A DNA stretch of 14,354 nucleotides from Deltaproteobacteria bacterium (GTDB lineage Bacteria > Myxococcota > B64-G9), in contig JAUVAM010000019.1 of assembly GCA_030591745.1 (NCBI GenBank), forward strand, positions 1-14,354. The letters run 5' to 3'. A program made the translations under genes and the position numbers. The notes below the pieces were generated by a model. That model was not told where the DNA came from. It made no database searches and saw only the letters and a list, made by a program, of their open reading frames with translations. This document shows, piece after piece, positions 5,802 to 13,577 of this stretch. Numbering within the stretch: the stretch's first letter is position 1; every line of letters starts with the position of its first letter.

Positions 5802-7188
5802 AAATCACAAAAATAGCTCAAGGCCCGTTTTGCTCTGGGCTTCCTTGCTGAGCCTGCTGCTCGCCTTACCGGCCCAGGCCGGCGAAACCCTGAGCATCGA
5901 GCAGGCCTTAGAGCACGCCCTGAAACACAGCCCGCGATTGGAAAGCGCTGACTTAGAAATCCAAGCCGCCGAAGCCCGACGCAAGCAGGCTCGTGGGCAA
6001 TTCGGACCCAAGCTCCAGTTCGAGCTCTCGGCAGCCAAATTCGACGCCGCCCCCGGCATGGGCGGCAGCGGCATGAGTGAGGAAGAATTGGCCGGGCTGC
6101 AAATGCTTGCAGGTGCCGATCCCTTCGATAACGTCATGGTGGATGTTTTTCAATCCCTGCCCGACATGTTCGCGGGCGAAGCCTACAACGTGGACATCAC
6201 GGCCCGGGTGGTCCAACCCCTGACCCCGCTCTGGGCCATCTACCAGGGATACAAACTCTCGGAACTGGGCGTGGCCCTGGCCCGCGTGGTCAAAATCCGC
6301 CAGACCGACGAGCTGCGCTACCAGGTGCAACAAAGCTACCTGCAAGCCTTACAGGCCGATGCCGGGGTGCTGGCCCTGGGCACAGCCATCGAGACGGTTC
6401 AGGCCCACGTGGACCAGGCCCGACATTTTGTTGAAGCCGAGCTCATCTCCAAGGTGGAGTTGCTGCAAGCCCAGGTGCGCCTTTTTGAGCTAAAAGGCCA
6501 ACTGGCCACCAGCAAAAATGGAGCAAGCCTGGCCCGGGCGCAACTGTCCATGCTCATGGACTGGCCCACGGACAAAACGCTGCCTGATCTGAAAATCCCG
6601 ACAGCGCCCCAGCCCGCCGATCGGCCCGCGCTGGAGCAAGTCCAAAAACAAGCACAGGACAACCGCCCCGAGTTTGCCGAGCTCGGCATTCGAAGCCAAC
6701 AAGCCGAACGCGGCGTCAAGGCCCGATGGCAAGGTTACTTGCCCCAGTTGGTCCTGGTGGGCTCCTTTCAACACAACGAAGGCTCGATCATGGCGCCACC
6801 TGCTTGGATTGGTGCCGCCGTCTTGAGCTGGGATGTCTGGGAATGGGGCGTAAGCCACTACAAAGTGGAAGAGGCCGAAGTCATGCTCTCGATGGTTCAA
6901 AAAGCCAAAGAGGAATTGCGGCGAGGCATCGCTTTGCAGGTCCAGGCAGCTTGGCTGAAACTGGCGGAGGCGGCCGAGCGCATCGACATCGCGAAAAACG
7001 GCATGGGCCATGCCGAAGAGCATCTGCGCATGGAACAAGAGCGCTTCGCCGCCCAGCAAAGCACCTCCACCGAGGTCTTGGACGCCCAAATGCGCTTGAC
7101 CCAAGCCCGGGTAGAACAAGAAAACGCCAACTACGAATACCTGATGGCCGAAGCAGCCCTGAGAAAAGCCACCGGAGAAAAACGATGA
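5797..7188 (+). CDS. TolC-family outer-membrane efflux channel protein
   Basis: This is the outer-membrane exit duct of the tripartite efflux system. The product is 463 residues, a normal length for the family. Residues 1-28 form a signal peptide ending in AQA, and there is no lipobox. Two outer-membrane efflux protein repeats follow, about 30-245 and 275-460, with the usual long Ala/Gln/Glu-rich coiled-coil helices (LEIQAAEARRKQARGQFGPKL; the second ends ATSTEVLDAQ-like in SSTSTEVLDAQMRLTQARVEQ, split here across its helix). Between the first helix pair and the next strand, residues about 83-129 form a Gly/Met-rich insert that is longer than I expect and probably an extracellular loop. The start is TTG with AAAGGAG 7 nt upstream; no in-frame ATG lies nearby. 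The stop overlaps the next start (ATGA), so the channel and fusion protein are translationally coupled. Confidence 0.93.
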   Translation: MKNHKNSSRPVLLWASLLSLLLALPAQAGETLSIEQALEHALKHSPRLESADLEIQAAEARRKQARGQFGPKLQFELSAAKFDAAPGMGGSGMSEEELAGLQMLAGADPFDNVMVDVFQSLPDMFAGEAYNVDITARVVQPLTPLWAIYQGYKLSELGVALARVVKIRQTDELRYQVQQSYLQALQADAGVLALGTAIETVQAHVDQARHFVEAELISKVELLQAQVRLFELKGQLATSKNGASLARAQLSMLMDWPTDKTLPDLKIPTAPQPADRPALEQVQKQAQDNRPEFAELGIRSQQAERGVKARWQGYLPQLVLVGSFQHNEGSIMAPPAWIGAAVLSWDVWEWGVSHYKVEEAEVMLSMVQKAKEELRRGIALQVQAAWLKLAEAAERIDIAKNGMGHAEEHLRMEQERFAAQQSTSTEVLDAQMRLTQARVEQENANYEYLMAEAALRKATGEKR

Positions 7189-8336
7189 CCACAAGAAAAA
7201 ACACAAGCAAAAAACAGCTCTTGGCTGGCCTAATCTCAGGCATGATCTTGATTGGAGCAAGCGCCTGCAACCCGGTGGTCGAAACCAAGGCCAAGGCAGG
7301 CTCTGTCGAGAAGGCCCCGATTGAGGCGCCTGCGCCCATCGTCAGCATTCAGGAAATCAAGCCCGAGAGCCATAACTCCAAAATCAGAGCCACGGGCACG
7401 GCCCTGCCGGTTCGGGCCAGTTTTCTCTCGGCCTCGGTGCCAGGTCTCATCGTGGACATTCAAGTCAAACGCGGCGATCGGGTCAAAAAGAACCAGGTCT
7501 TGTTGCGCTTAGACGCCGGCGGCTTCGCTCTTGGTGTGCAGCAGGCCGAGGCGGGCTTGGCCGCCGCCGAAGTGGGCGTGCGGACGGTCGAACGAGAACT
7601 CAAGCGCTTTACCAGGTTACGTCAAAGCAAAGCCGTGCCTGGCGCCACCGTAGACAAGGTCCAGGCCCAGCATGATGGTGCCGTCGCCCAACGCGATCTC
7701 GCCGCCGTGGGCCTGCGCATGGCCCGCAAGGCGCTTCGTGATGCCACCCAGCGCGCCCCATACGATGGCGTCATCACCATGGTCTTAAAAGAAGTGGGCG
7801 AATACGCGCCCGCCATGCCGCCCACCATGCTGCTGAAAATCGTCGATACTTCGAGTCTTGAAGTACAGGCCTTCTTGCCCGAGCGAGAGGCCGCCTTCGC
7901 CAAGGTCGGCGCGCAGGCTCGAGTGCGCATCGACTCCGCGGACGTGGAAAGAGTCGGCCAGGTTATTTTCGTATCCGACGCCATCGATCCCGGAGTGCAA
8001 AACTTCGAAATCCGAGTAAGCGTGGACAACGCCGATGGTGCCATCAAGGCAGGTGCCTTTGCCCGCTTGGAAATCCTGCGCCAAAAAATCGATGAGGCCC
8101 TGCTGATCCCCAAACGGGCCATTGCAAGAGACCCGGAAGACCGGCCCTATGTGATGGCGGAACACGAGGGAACCTTACAGCGCATTCTGGTGAAGTTGGG
8201 AGAGCAGACCGACACCCGCAGCCTGGTGCTCGAAGGCCTCAAGCCGGGCCAGCGCATCGTCACCTCGGGCCTGGCCGACCTCAAGCATGGCCAGAAGGTT
8301 CGCGTGCGCAAGGCTGCACAAAAGGCAGGCATCTAA
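7185..8336 (+). CDS. RND efflux membrane-fusion (periplasmic adaptor) lipoprotein
   Basis: This adaptor links the RND pump to the TolC-like channel in the periplasm. The product is 383 residues. Residues 1-27 are a lipoprotein signal with IGASAC, giving a lipidated Cys28 (the -3 residue is Ala, so the lipobox is slightly weak). The N-terminal lipoyl half reads VPGLIVDIQVKRGDRVKKNQVLLRLD. A helical hairpin follows at about 115-170. The second lipoyl half and start of the barrel reads ATQRAPYDGVITMV...VGEYAP, and then come beta-barrel and membrane-proximal domains ending LKPGQRIVTSGLADLKHGQKV. All are standard for the HlyD/AcrA family. The start ATG at 7185 overlaps the tolC stop (ATGA); the frame stays open further upstream, but that part lies inside tolC. 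The stop is one base before the pump gene ATG. Confidence 0.95.
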   Translation: MTTRKNTSKKQLLAGLISGMILIGASACNPVVETKAKAGSVEKAPIEAPAPIVSIQEIKPESHNSKIRATGTALPVRASFLSASVPGLIVDIQVKRGDRVKKNQVLLRLDAGGFALGVQQAEAGLAAAEVGVRTVERELKRFTRLRQSKAVPGATVDKVQAQHDGAVAQRDLAAVGLRMARKALRDATQRAPYDGVITMVLKEVGEYAPAMPPTMLLKIVDTSSLEVQAFLPEREAAFAKVGAQARVRIDSADVERVGQVIFVSDAIDPGVQNFEIRVSVDNADGAIKAGAFARLEILRQKIDEALLIPKRAIARDPEDRPYVMAEHEGTLQRILVKLGEQTDTRSLVLEGLKPGQRIVTSGLADLKHGQKVRVRKAAQKAGI

Positions 8337-8337
8337 A

Positions 8338-11300
8338 ATGTTGCTCGCCGACGTCAGCATCAAGCGTCCCGTCTTCGCCAGCATGATGATCGCCGCCCTG
8401 GTGGTCTTCGGCCTGTTCTCATACCAGGACATCGGCTTGGACATGATGCCCAATGTGGACGCGCCCATGGCCACCGTCCTGACCATCTATCCGGGGGCCG
8501 ATCCGGAAACGGTGGAACAAGAAGTCACGGAAAAAATAGAAGAAGCCGTCAGCAATGTGGCCGGCATCGACATGCTGCGCTCCATCAGCGTGGAAAATGT
8601 TTCCAGCGTCATGGTGATGTTCGAGATGGAAGTAGAGGTATCCCAGGCACTGCAAGATCTTCGGGATCAGGTCTCACGTATCCTGAACGAATTACCCAAA
8701 GACGCAAACTCACCCCAAGTGCAAAAATTGGATCTGAATGCCGAAGCCATCCTCACTTTGGCGGTACAGGCCCCGGGCACAGCCGCCGACGTGACCCGAT
8801 TTGCCCGCAAAGAGGTCAAGGAAAAGTTACAAACTGTTGCGGGCGTGGGTTCGGTTGATATCGTGGGCGGCCAGGAGCGAGAGGTGCGAGTCTCCATCGA
8901 TCCCGAGCGCCTGCGCGGTGCCGGCCTGACGGTCACCGAGGTCATCCAGACCCTGGCCGCCAACAATTTGGACTTTCCCGGCGGAAGCCTGAGCACCTCA
9001 AGCACCGAAACCTCGATCAAGGTCTTAGGCGAATTCACCGCGCCCAAAGAGATCGGGCAACTCAAAATCATGGAGAAAGCCGGCCGATCCATCCGCATCG
9101 GCGACGTTGCTCGCATCGAAGACGGCATGGAAGAGCGCAGGGACTCGGCCATGCTCAATGGAAGCCGAGCCGTGACGGTGCTTGTGCGCAAGCAATCCGG
9201 CACCAATTCGGTTGCGGTGGCCGCGCGGGTAAAGGAACGCCTGGTAGAGCTCCAACAGGGCTTCCCTGCCGGTCACAAAGCCCAGCTCATCGTGGATCGC
9301 ACCACCCCCACCAAGGTCAGCTTCGAACACGTGATCTTCGATCTGATCTTCGGCGGCTTTCTTGCCGTGGCCATTGTCTTTTTGTTCTTGCGCAACCTGC
9401 GCTCGACGCTGATCGCGGCAGCAGCTATCCCCGCTTCGGTCATCGGTACTTTCACCTTTATCAAGTTCATGGGTTTCACCTTCAACACCATGACCATGGT
9501 GGCCCTGTCTCTGTCCATCGGTCTGCTCATCGACGACGCCATCGTGGTCTTGGAAAACATCATGCGGCACGTGGAGGAAGGCAAAAAGCCGAAAGAAGCA
9601 GCCCGTTTCGGCACCGGAGAAATCGGCCTGGCCGTTTTGGCCACCACCATGTCCATCGTGGCGGTATTTTTGCCGGTGGCTTTCATGCAGGGCATGGTGG
9701 GCAAATTCTTCTACGAATTCGGCCTGACCGTAGCGATAGCCGTGCTTATCTCCATGTTCGTCTCCTTCACTCTGACCCCCATGCTTTGTTCCCGCTATTT
9801 GAAGGAACCCACCCGCCCCAATGTGTTTTATCGGGTTTTGGAATGGCTGCTCGACGGGCTGGACGCGGGCTATCGAAAACTCATTTCCGGTGCGCTGCGC
9901 TTCCGCTGGTTGACCATCCTGCTCGCCCTGGGTGTTTTCGGCCTTGGTATCCACTTGGCCGGCGGCATCAAAACCGAAATGATGGGTGCCGTTGACACGG
10001 CCGAGGTGGACGTACGGGTCAAACTGCCCGTGGGTTCGGCGCTTGCGAAGACCGAAGAGGTGGCGGAGGCCGTGGCCAAACGAATTCGGGCGCATGAACA
10101 AGTGGTTGCCACCATCACCCAGGTGGGTTCGGACGCGCAGAAAAAGCAACACCTGGGCAAGGTCTATGTCAAGTTGCGGGACAAGAATCAACGCCAAGTC
10201 GGCCAGGAGCAAATCATCGAAGAATTGCGCCGCGATCTGGCCGACGTGCAGGGTGCCGAAATCCTGATCAACTCCTTCGGCCTCATGGCTCGGGACGCAG
10301 GCGTCAGGGCGGCCACGGTGGAGTACAACCTGCGCGGAGACGATCTTGACGATCTCGCAAGGCAAGCACATGCCATGGTGGTCGAATTGAAAAAAATTAA
10401 GGGCTTCAGTGATTTTGACATCAGCTACGAAGCGGGCAAACCCGAAGTCCAGGTAAAAATCGACAGGGAAAAGGCTGCCCGCCTGGGCGTGCCCACGGTT
10501 TTCGTGGGTCAAACCCTAAACGCCCTTGTGGGCGGGGTTAAAGCCACAAGCTTTCGGCAAAATGGAGACGACGTCGAAGTGCGGGTTCGCTTACAGGCTT
10601 CAGCCCGTCGCCGGGCCGAACAACTCAGTCGCCTACAGGTGCGCTCCACCTCCGGTGCCACCGTGGATCTGGGCAGCCTTTCAAGCATCAGCGAAGGCTC
10701 GGGGCCCGCGCAAATCGACCGGCAGCAACGCTCACGCCAGGTCGTGCTCTTCGCCGGCATGTCCAAGGGCTTTGCCCAAAGCGAGGCCATGGAGCGCATC
10801 GATGAAGTGGCCGCCAAGATTCTGCCGGCCAGCACACATCGATCCTATGGAGGCATGGGCCGCGAGATGGAAAAATCCTTCGCGGCCATGTTCACGGCCT
10901 TGATTTTGGGCGTGTTCATCATCTACATGGTGCTGGCCAGCCAATTTGAGAGCTTCGTGCATCCTTTGACCATCATGATAGCCCTGCCCTTGAGCGTGCC
11001 CGGGGCCCTGGGTGCGTTGAATCTAACGGGTCAACCCATGAGCATTTTCGCCATGATCGGCTTCATCATGCTCATGGGCCTGGTGACCAAAAACTCGATC
11101 TTGCTGGTGGACTACACCAACATTCTTCGCCGCCGTGACGGATTGAGCCAACGCGAAGCCCTGCTCAAAGCCGGTCCCACTCGACTCAGGCCCATTTTGA
11201 TGACCACGGCGGCCATGATCTTCGGCATGTTGCCCATCGCCTTGGGCAATTCCGTCGGCTCCGAGCTGCGCTCGCCCATGGGTGTGGCGGTCATCGGCGG

Positions 11301-11418
11301 CTTGATTGTCTCCACCCTGCTGACCTTGCTGGTCGTCCCGGTCATCTACAGCCTGCTCGACGATCTGGCGAGCCTCTTCACCCGGCGCAAAATTTCTGCC
11401 GCCGTGACAGAAACGTGA
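8338..11418 (+). CDS. RND-family (HAE-1 type) efflux pump, inner-membrane permease
   Basis: This proton-driven pump exports hydrophobic or amphiphilic compounds through the tripartite complex. The product is 1026 residues, close to AcrB. The layout is typical: TM1 (ASMMIAALVVFGLF), a large periplasmic porter loop, TM2-6, TM7, a second porter loop and TM8-12. The proton-relay residues are intact: Asp399-Asp400 in GLLIDDAIVV (TM4), Lys918 in GLVTKNSILLVDY (TM10), and Arg949 with Thr956 in RLRPILMTT (TM11), matching D407/D408, K940, R971 and T978 of AcrB. This separates it from heavy-metal RND pumps and from SecDF. I chose ATG 8338, one base after the adaptor stop; the frame extends upstream to 8287 but that overlaps the adaptor gene. 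Substrate cannot be told; the downstream two-component system may add a second layer of control. Confidence 0.96.
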   Translation: MLLADVSIKRPVFASMMIAALVVFGLFSYQDIGLDMMPNVDAPMATVLTIYPGADPETVEQEVTEKIEEAVSNVAGIDMLRSISVENVSSVMVMFEMEVEVSQALQDLRDQVSRILNELPKDANSPQVQKLDLNAEAILTLAVQAPGTAADVTRFARKEVKEKLQTVAGVGSVDIVGGQEREVRVSIDPERLRGAGLTVTEVIQTLAANNLDFPGGSLSTSSTETSIKVLGEFTAPKEIGQLKIMEKAGRSIRIGDVARIEDGMEERRDSAMLNGSRAVTVLVRKQSGTNSVAVAARVKERLVELQQGFPAGHKAQLIVDRTTPTKVSFEHVIFDLIFGGFLAVAIVFLFLRNLRSTLIAAAAIPASVIGTFTFIKFMGFTFNTMTMVALSLSIGLLIDDAIVVLENIMRHVEEGKKPKEAARFGTGEIGLAVLATTMSIVAVFLPVAFMQGMVGKFFYEFGLTVAIAVLISMFVSFTLTPMLCSRYLKEPTRPNVFYRVLEWLLDGLDAGYRKLISGALRFRWLTILLALGVFGLGIHLAGGIKTEMMGAVDTAEVDVRVKLPVGSALAKTEEVAEAVAKRIRAHEQVVATITQVGSDAQKKQHLGKVYVKLRDKNQRQVGQEQIIEELRRDLADVQGAEILINSFGLMARDAGVRAATVEYNLRGDDLDDLARQAHAMVVELKKIKGFSDFDISYEAGKPEVQVKIDREKAARLGVPTVFVGQTLNALVGGVKATSFRQNGDDVEVRVRLQASARRRAEQLSRLQVRSTSGATVDLGSLSSISEGSGPAQIDRQQRSRQVVLFAGMSKGFAQSEAMERIDEVAAKILPASTHRSYGGMGREMEKSFAAMFTALILGVFIIYMVLASQFESFVHPLTIMIALPLSVPGALGALNLTGQPMSIFAMIGFIMLMGLVTKNSILLVDYTNILRRRDGLSQREALLKAGPTRLRPILMTTAAMIFGMLPIALGNSVGSELRSPMGVAVIGGLIVSTLLTLLVVPVIYSLLDDLASLFTRRKISAAVTET

Positions 11419-11424
11419 CATTGG

Positions 11425-11459
11425 CCTTTCAGACTGGGAAGCGAGACCCAGCTGAAAGG
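11425..11459 (+). promoter_or_regulatory. Strong hairpin overlapping the Shine-Dalgarno of the 60-residue ORF
   Basis: CCTTTCAG (11425-11432) plus CTGGG (11434-11438) pair with CCCAG (11447-11451) plus CTGAAAGG (11452-11459). This gives 13 base pairs with only A11433 bulged and an 8-nt loop. The 3' arm includes AAGG of the Shine-Dalgarno AAGGAG (11456-11461), 5 nt before the ATG at 11467. No T-tract follows, so a classic terminator for the pump operon is unlikely; mRNA 3'-end protection or translation control fits better. Confidence 0.6.
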
Positions 11460-11466
11460 AGCATCC

Positions 11467-11649
11467 ATGTCCCCCATCGCCTTGTTGAGTCGCGTCAGCC
11501 AGCCATTGGACCACATTAACAAGATGAAAAGGCAGTTGACGACTTTGATTCCGGAATTGTTGCGCCGAACGAGAATTCGCTCGCGCCTGCTACAGCGGCT
11601 CTTCGATAGTCCCCTGGCCGGGCATGCCCTGTGGCCATCCGGGCCCTGA
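11467..11649 (+). CDS. Small basic protein (60 residues), unknown function
   Basis: The ATG has an AAGGAG Shine-Dalgarno 5 nt upstream, and the frame fills the gap between the RND pump and the kinase without overlapping either. The peptide carries ten Lys/Arg and three acidic residues (net about +7) and no cysteine. Residues about 17-45 (INKMKRQLTTLIPELL, then RRTRIRSRLLQRLF) look like a basic amphipathic helix, suited to binding membrane surfaces or nucleic acid. There is no clear signal peptide or transmembrane segment. I recognise no family. The gene sits 48 nt after the pump stop and 60 nt before the kinase start, with strong inverted repeats on both sides. It may be a small regulator linking pump and kinase, or an unused frame behind a hairpin. 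Confidence 0.45.
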   Translation: MSPIALLSRVSQPLDHINKMKRQLTTLIPELLRRTRIRSRLLQRLFDSPLAGHALWPSGP

Positions 11650-11663
11650 TCTTGCTATGCTAA

Positions 11664-11705
11664 GAACCTCACACCGCGACCCAAAGGACGCGGACTCAGA
11701 GGTTC
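11664..11705 (+). promoter_or_regulatory. Nested inverted repeat just upstream of the kinase start
   Basis: The outer arms GAACCTC (11664-11670) and GAGGTTC (11699-11705) are a perfect 7-bp inverted repeat. Inside them, CCGCGACC (11674-11681) and GGACGCGG (11686-11693) pair at 7 of 8 positions with a 4-nt loop. The outer 3' arm contains the AGAGG ribosome binding bases (11698-11702), 7 nt before the ATG at 11710. No T-tract follows. It could control kinase translation or be an operator for the downstream response regulator. Confidence 0.55.
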
Positions 11706-11709
11706 GGCC

Positions 11710-12612
11710 ATGATCAAAGTCTTTGTCTTACTTGGTGTCGGGGTCATGCTGCCCGTACTGCTGTCCAGCGCCGTGGGCATTGTCAGCCTGGCCCTGGGGG
11801 ATGCCAGCAGCTCTTTGGTGGTGGGCGTGCTCGGGATCTCTTTTGCCGCCGCGGCTTTGGGCGGGGCCGTCACCGTGACCGTGCTCTTAGGCAATCGGGC
11901 ACGAAGAGCAAGGCTCAGAGACGATCTGACCGCCAATGTTTCACACGAATTGCGCACCCCTTTGAGCACCATCCGCATGTATGCCCAGACCTTGCTGGCC
12001 GGCACCTTGGAAGACGATCCGGAACGCAGCCGCGAAAGCTTAGAGATCATCGTCCGCGAAAGCCAATGGCTCGAGGCCATGATCGACCGCCTGCTCACCT
12101 GGCGCTCCACCGAAAAGGATCGCGCCGCGCCCGGACAAGAGCTCGACACGGTCCAAGCCGCAGTGGAAGAAGCCGCCGATCGCTTTACGCGCATGGTTCA
12201 GCCGGAAGACACCCACTTCGCAACCCAGCTCCAAACAGAGGCCCTGGTCTTGCATGAGCCCAAGATGCTCGTCACGGCGGTACTCAACCTGCTTATCAAC
12301 GCCTACAAGTACAGCCCGGCCCCGCGACACATTCTGCTGCGGGTCGAAGATGAGGAAAGCACGGTTAGCATCAGCGTTCACGACAAGGGCCCGGGGGTTC
12401 CCCGAGGCCTGCGCAAAAAAATCTTTGAGCCCTTCTTCCAGGCGGAAAAAGACGGACAGAAACACAAGGGTGGCATGGGCTTAGGCCTGGCCATCGTCAA
12501 ACACCTGGCCAAATCCCACAAGGGCAGTGTCAGGGTAGAAGACGAACCGGGGGGCGGGGCCAATTTCATCCTTCGCCTGCCCTCACAGAATACCGAGAGC
12601 ACGAACCAATGA
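11710..12612 (+). CDS. Two-component sensor histidine kinase with minimal extracytoplasmic part
   Basis: The product has 300 residues. Two membrane helices (about 4-29 and 36-60) are joined by only about six residues, and there is no PAS, HAMP or periplasmic domain, so the input must come from the membrane or a partner protein. The core is complete: the HisKA H-box NVSHELRTPL with phospho-acceptor His79, the N-box around Asn197 (NLLINAYKYS), the G1 box DKGPG at 225-229, the F-box IFEPFFQ, and the G2 box GGMGLGLAIV at 254-263. It should therefore be an active kinase. The stop overlaps the response-regulator start (ATGA), the usual arrangement for a cognate pair. The position just after an RND operon suggests an envelope- or drug-stress role, which is inference. 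Confidence 0.94.
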   Translation: MIKVFVLLGVGVMLPVLLSSAVGIVSLALGDASSSLVVGVLGISFAAAALGGAVTVTVLLGNRARRARLRDDLTANVSHELRTPLSTIRMYAQTLLAGTLEDDPERSRESLEIIVRESQWLEAMIDRLLTWRSTEKDRAAPGQELDTVQAAVEEAADRFTRMVQPEDTHFATQLQTEALVLHEPKMLVTAVLNLLINAYKYSPAPRHILLRVEDEESTVSISVHDKGPGVPRGLRKKIFEPFFQAEKDGQKHKGGMGLGLAIVKHLAKSHKGSVRVEDEPGGGANFILRLPSQNTESTNQ

Positions 12613-13304
12613 GCGACGAGCAGTCAGCCACCATTCTGATCATCGAGGACGATGGCGCTTTGCGAGAAGGCCTGGCCTTGAACTTTCGTCATCGTGGCCA
12701 CGAAGTCCACACCGCGGCATGTGGCGAAACAGGCCTGACCGCGGCCTTTGATCTGCGACCCGATCTGATCGTGCTGGACCTGATGCTCCCGATCATAGAT
12801 GGCATGCAGGTGCTTGAAGAGCTCCGCAAAAGAAAGGTGGACACCCCTGTGCTCATCTTGTCCGCCCGGGATGCCTTGACCGACAAAGTTCAAGGCCTGA
12901 GTCAGGGGGCGGACGACTACGTAACCAAGCCCTTTGAGCTGCCCGAGCTTTTGGCCAGAGCCGAGGTCATGCTGCGCCGCAGGCGGCAAGAACAAGCCCA
13001 TGAGCCCGAAATCCACTTCGGGGTGATCACCATCCAACCCGGCCCGCACAAAGTGACCCGTCAGGGCAAGCCGGTGGACCTGAGCGCCCGGGAATTCGAA
13101 TTGCTGCTCTTACTGGCCCGCCGGCCGGAACAAGTTTTTTCCCGCGATGAAATCCTCAACCGGGTCTGGGGTTGGGACTACGAAGGCACACCCCGCACAG
13201 TCGACAACCTCATCGCCAAACTCAGACAAAAGCTGGAAGACGACCCCGCCAATCCCCACCACATCCAAACGCTACGCGGCGTAGGCTACAAACTGACAAT
13301 TTGA
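12609..13304 (+). CDS. OmpR/PhoB-family response regulator
   Basis: The 231-residue product has a receiver domain (about 7-122) and a winged-helix DNA-binding domain (about 135-231). The phosphorylation machinery is complete: acidic residues in LIIEDDG (13-15), phospho-acceptor Asp57 in VLDLMLP, Ser85 in LILSARD, and Lys107 in DDYVTKPF. The C-terminal part has the family signatures LSAREFELLLLLARRP, FSRDEILNRVWGW, RTVDNLIAKLRQKLE and RGVGYKL. The start ATG overlaps the kinase stop. It should be phosphorylated by the adjacent kinase and bind direct-repeat promoter sites; possible targets are the pump operon or its own genes, although no clear direct-repeat site was found. Confidence 0.96.
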   Translation: MSDEQSATILIIEDDGALREGLALNFRHRGHEVHTAACGETGLTAAFDLRPDLIVLDLMLPIIDGMQVLEELRKRKVDTPVLILSARDALTDKVQGLSQGADDYVTKPFELPELLARAEVMLRRRRQEQAHEPEIHFGVITIQPGPHKVTRQGKPVDLSAREFELLLLLARRPEQVFSRDEILNRVWGWDYEGTPRTVDNLIAKLRQKLEDDPANPHHIQTLRGVGYKLTI

Positions 13305-13347
13305 ACATCCCTCGCTTGCACAAGACCGCCCTTCTGTGCTTTGAACA
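13300..13347 (+). promoter_or_regulatory. Intergenic element after the response regulator: direct repeat and weak hairpin
   Basis: The 47-nt gap holds TTTGAACA twice, exactly 40 nt apart (13300-13307 and 13340-13347). Between them GCACA-GA (13318-13325, A13323 bulged) pairs with TCTGTGC (13333-13339). Only three T residues follow, so this is at best a weak terminator. The first repeat includes the response-regulator stop codon. Confidence 0.25.
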
Positions 13348-13351
13348 AACC

Positions 13352-13558
13352 ATGGGACAACACGAGGAAATCCAGCGATTAACCTGCCCTTATTGCGGTG
13401 CCGAGAACCTGGTGACCGTCTATGGCATGGACAAAGCCTACATCACCAACCTGCCGCAACGATCCAATCGCTTTGATCACCCCGAGAAACAAAAATGCGT
13501 GAAATGCAAAACTCGCTTCACCTATTACTTTGTAGAGCCCCTTGAACGCGAAAAATAG
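13352..13558 (+). CDS. Small zinc-ribbon protein, function unknown
   Basis: The product is 68 residues if it starts at the ATG at 13352. It has two Cys pairs, CPYCG (Cys12, Cys15) and CVKC (Cys49, Cys52), spaced like a zinc ribbon, with a TRFTYYFV strand after the second knuckle. This is the shape of small single-domain zinc-binding proteins that contact nucleic acid or another protein; the role cannot be told. The start is uncertain: no good Shine-Dalgarno precedes 13352, and the frame is open upstream as far as 13172, but that part overlaps the response-regulator gene. The cysteines lie well downstream of either choice. It may be co-transcribed with the kinase/regulator pair and with the next gene, which starts 19 nt after its stop. 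Confidence 0.75.
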   Translation: MGQHEEIQRLTCPYCGAENLVTVYGMDKAYITNLPQRSNRFDHPEKQKCVKCKTRFTYYFVEPLEREK

Positions 13559-13577
13559 TCACCACAAGGAAGCCGCC

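Noticed and set aside
6726..7184. A 153-residue N-terminal extension of the adaptor frame
   Set aside because: It overlaps tolC, lacks domain similarity, and would hide the lipoprotein signal that begins at 7185.
9025..10512. A 495-codon minus-strand open frame inside the RND pump gene
   Set aside because: The His/Gly/Asp-rich product without domains mirrors the codon pattern of the pump gene; the pump frame carries all the family motifs.
11425..11459. The hairpin after the pump gene as a classic intrinsic terminator
   Set aside because: The 3' arm is followed by AGCATCC instead of a run of T residues, and a ribosome binding site overlaps it.
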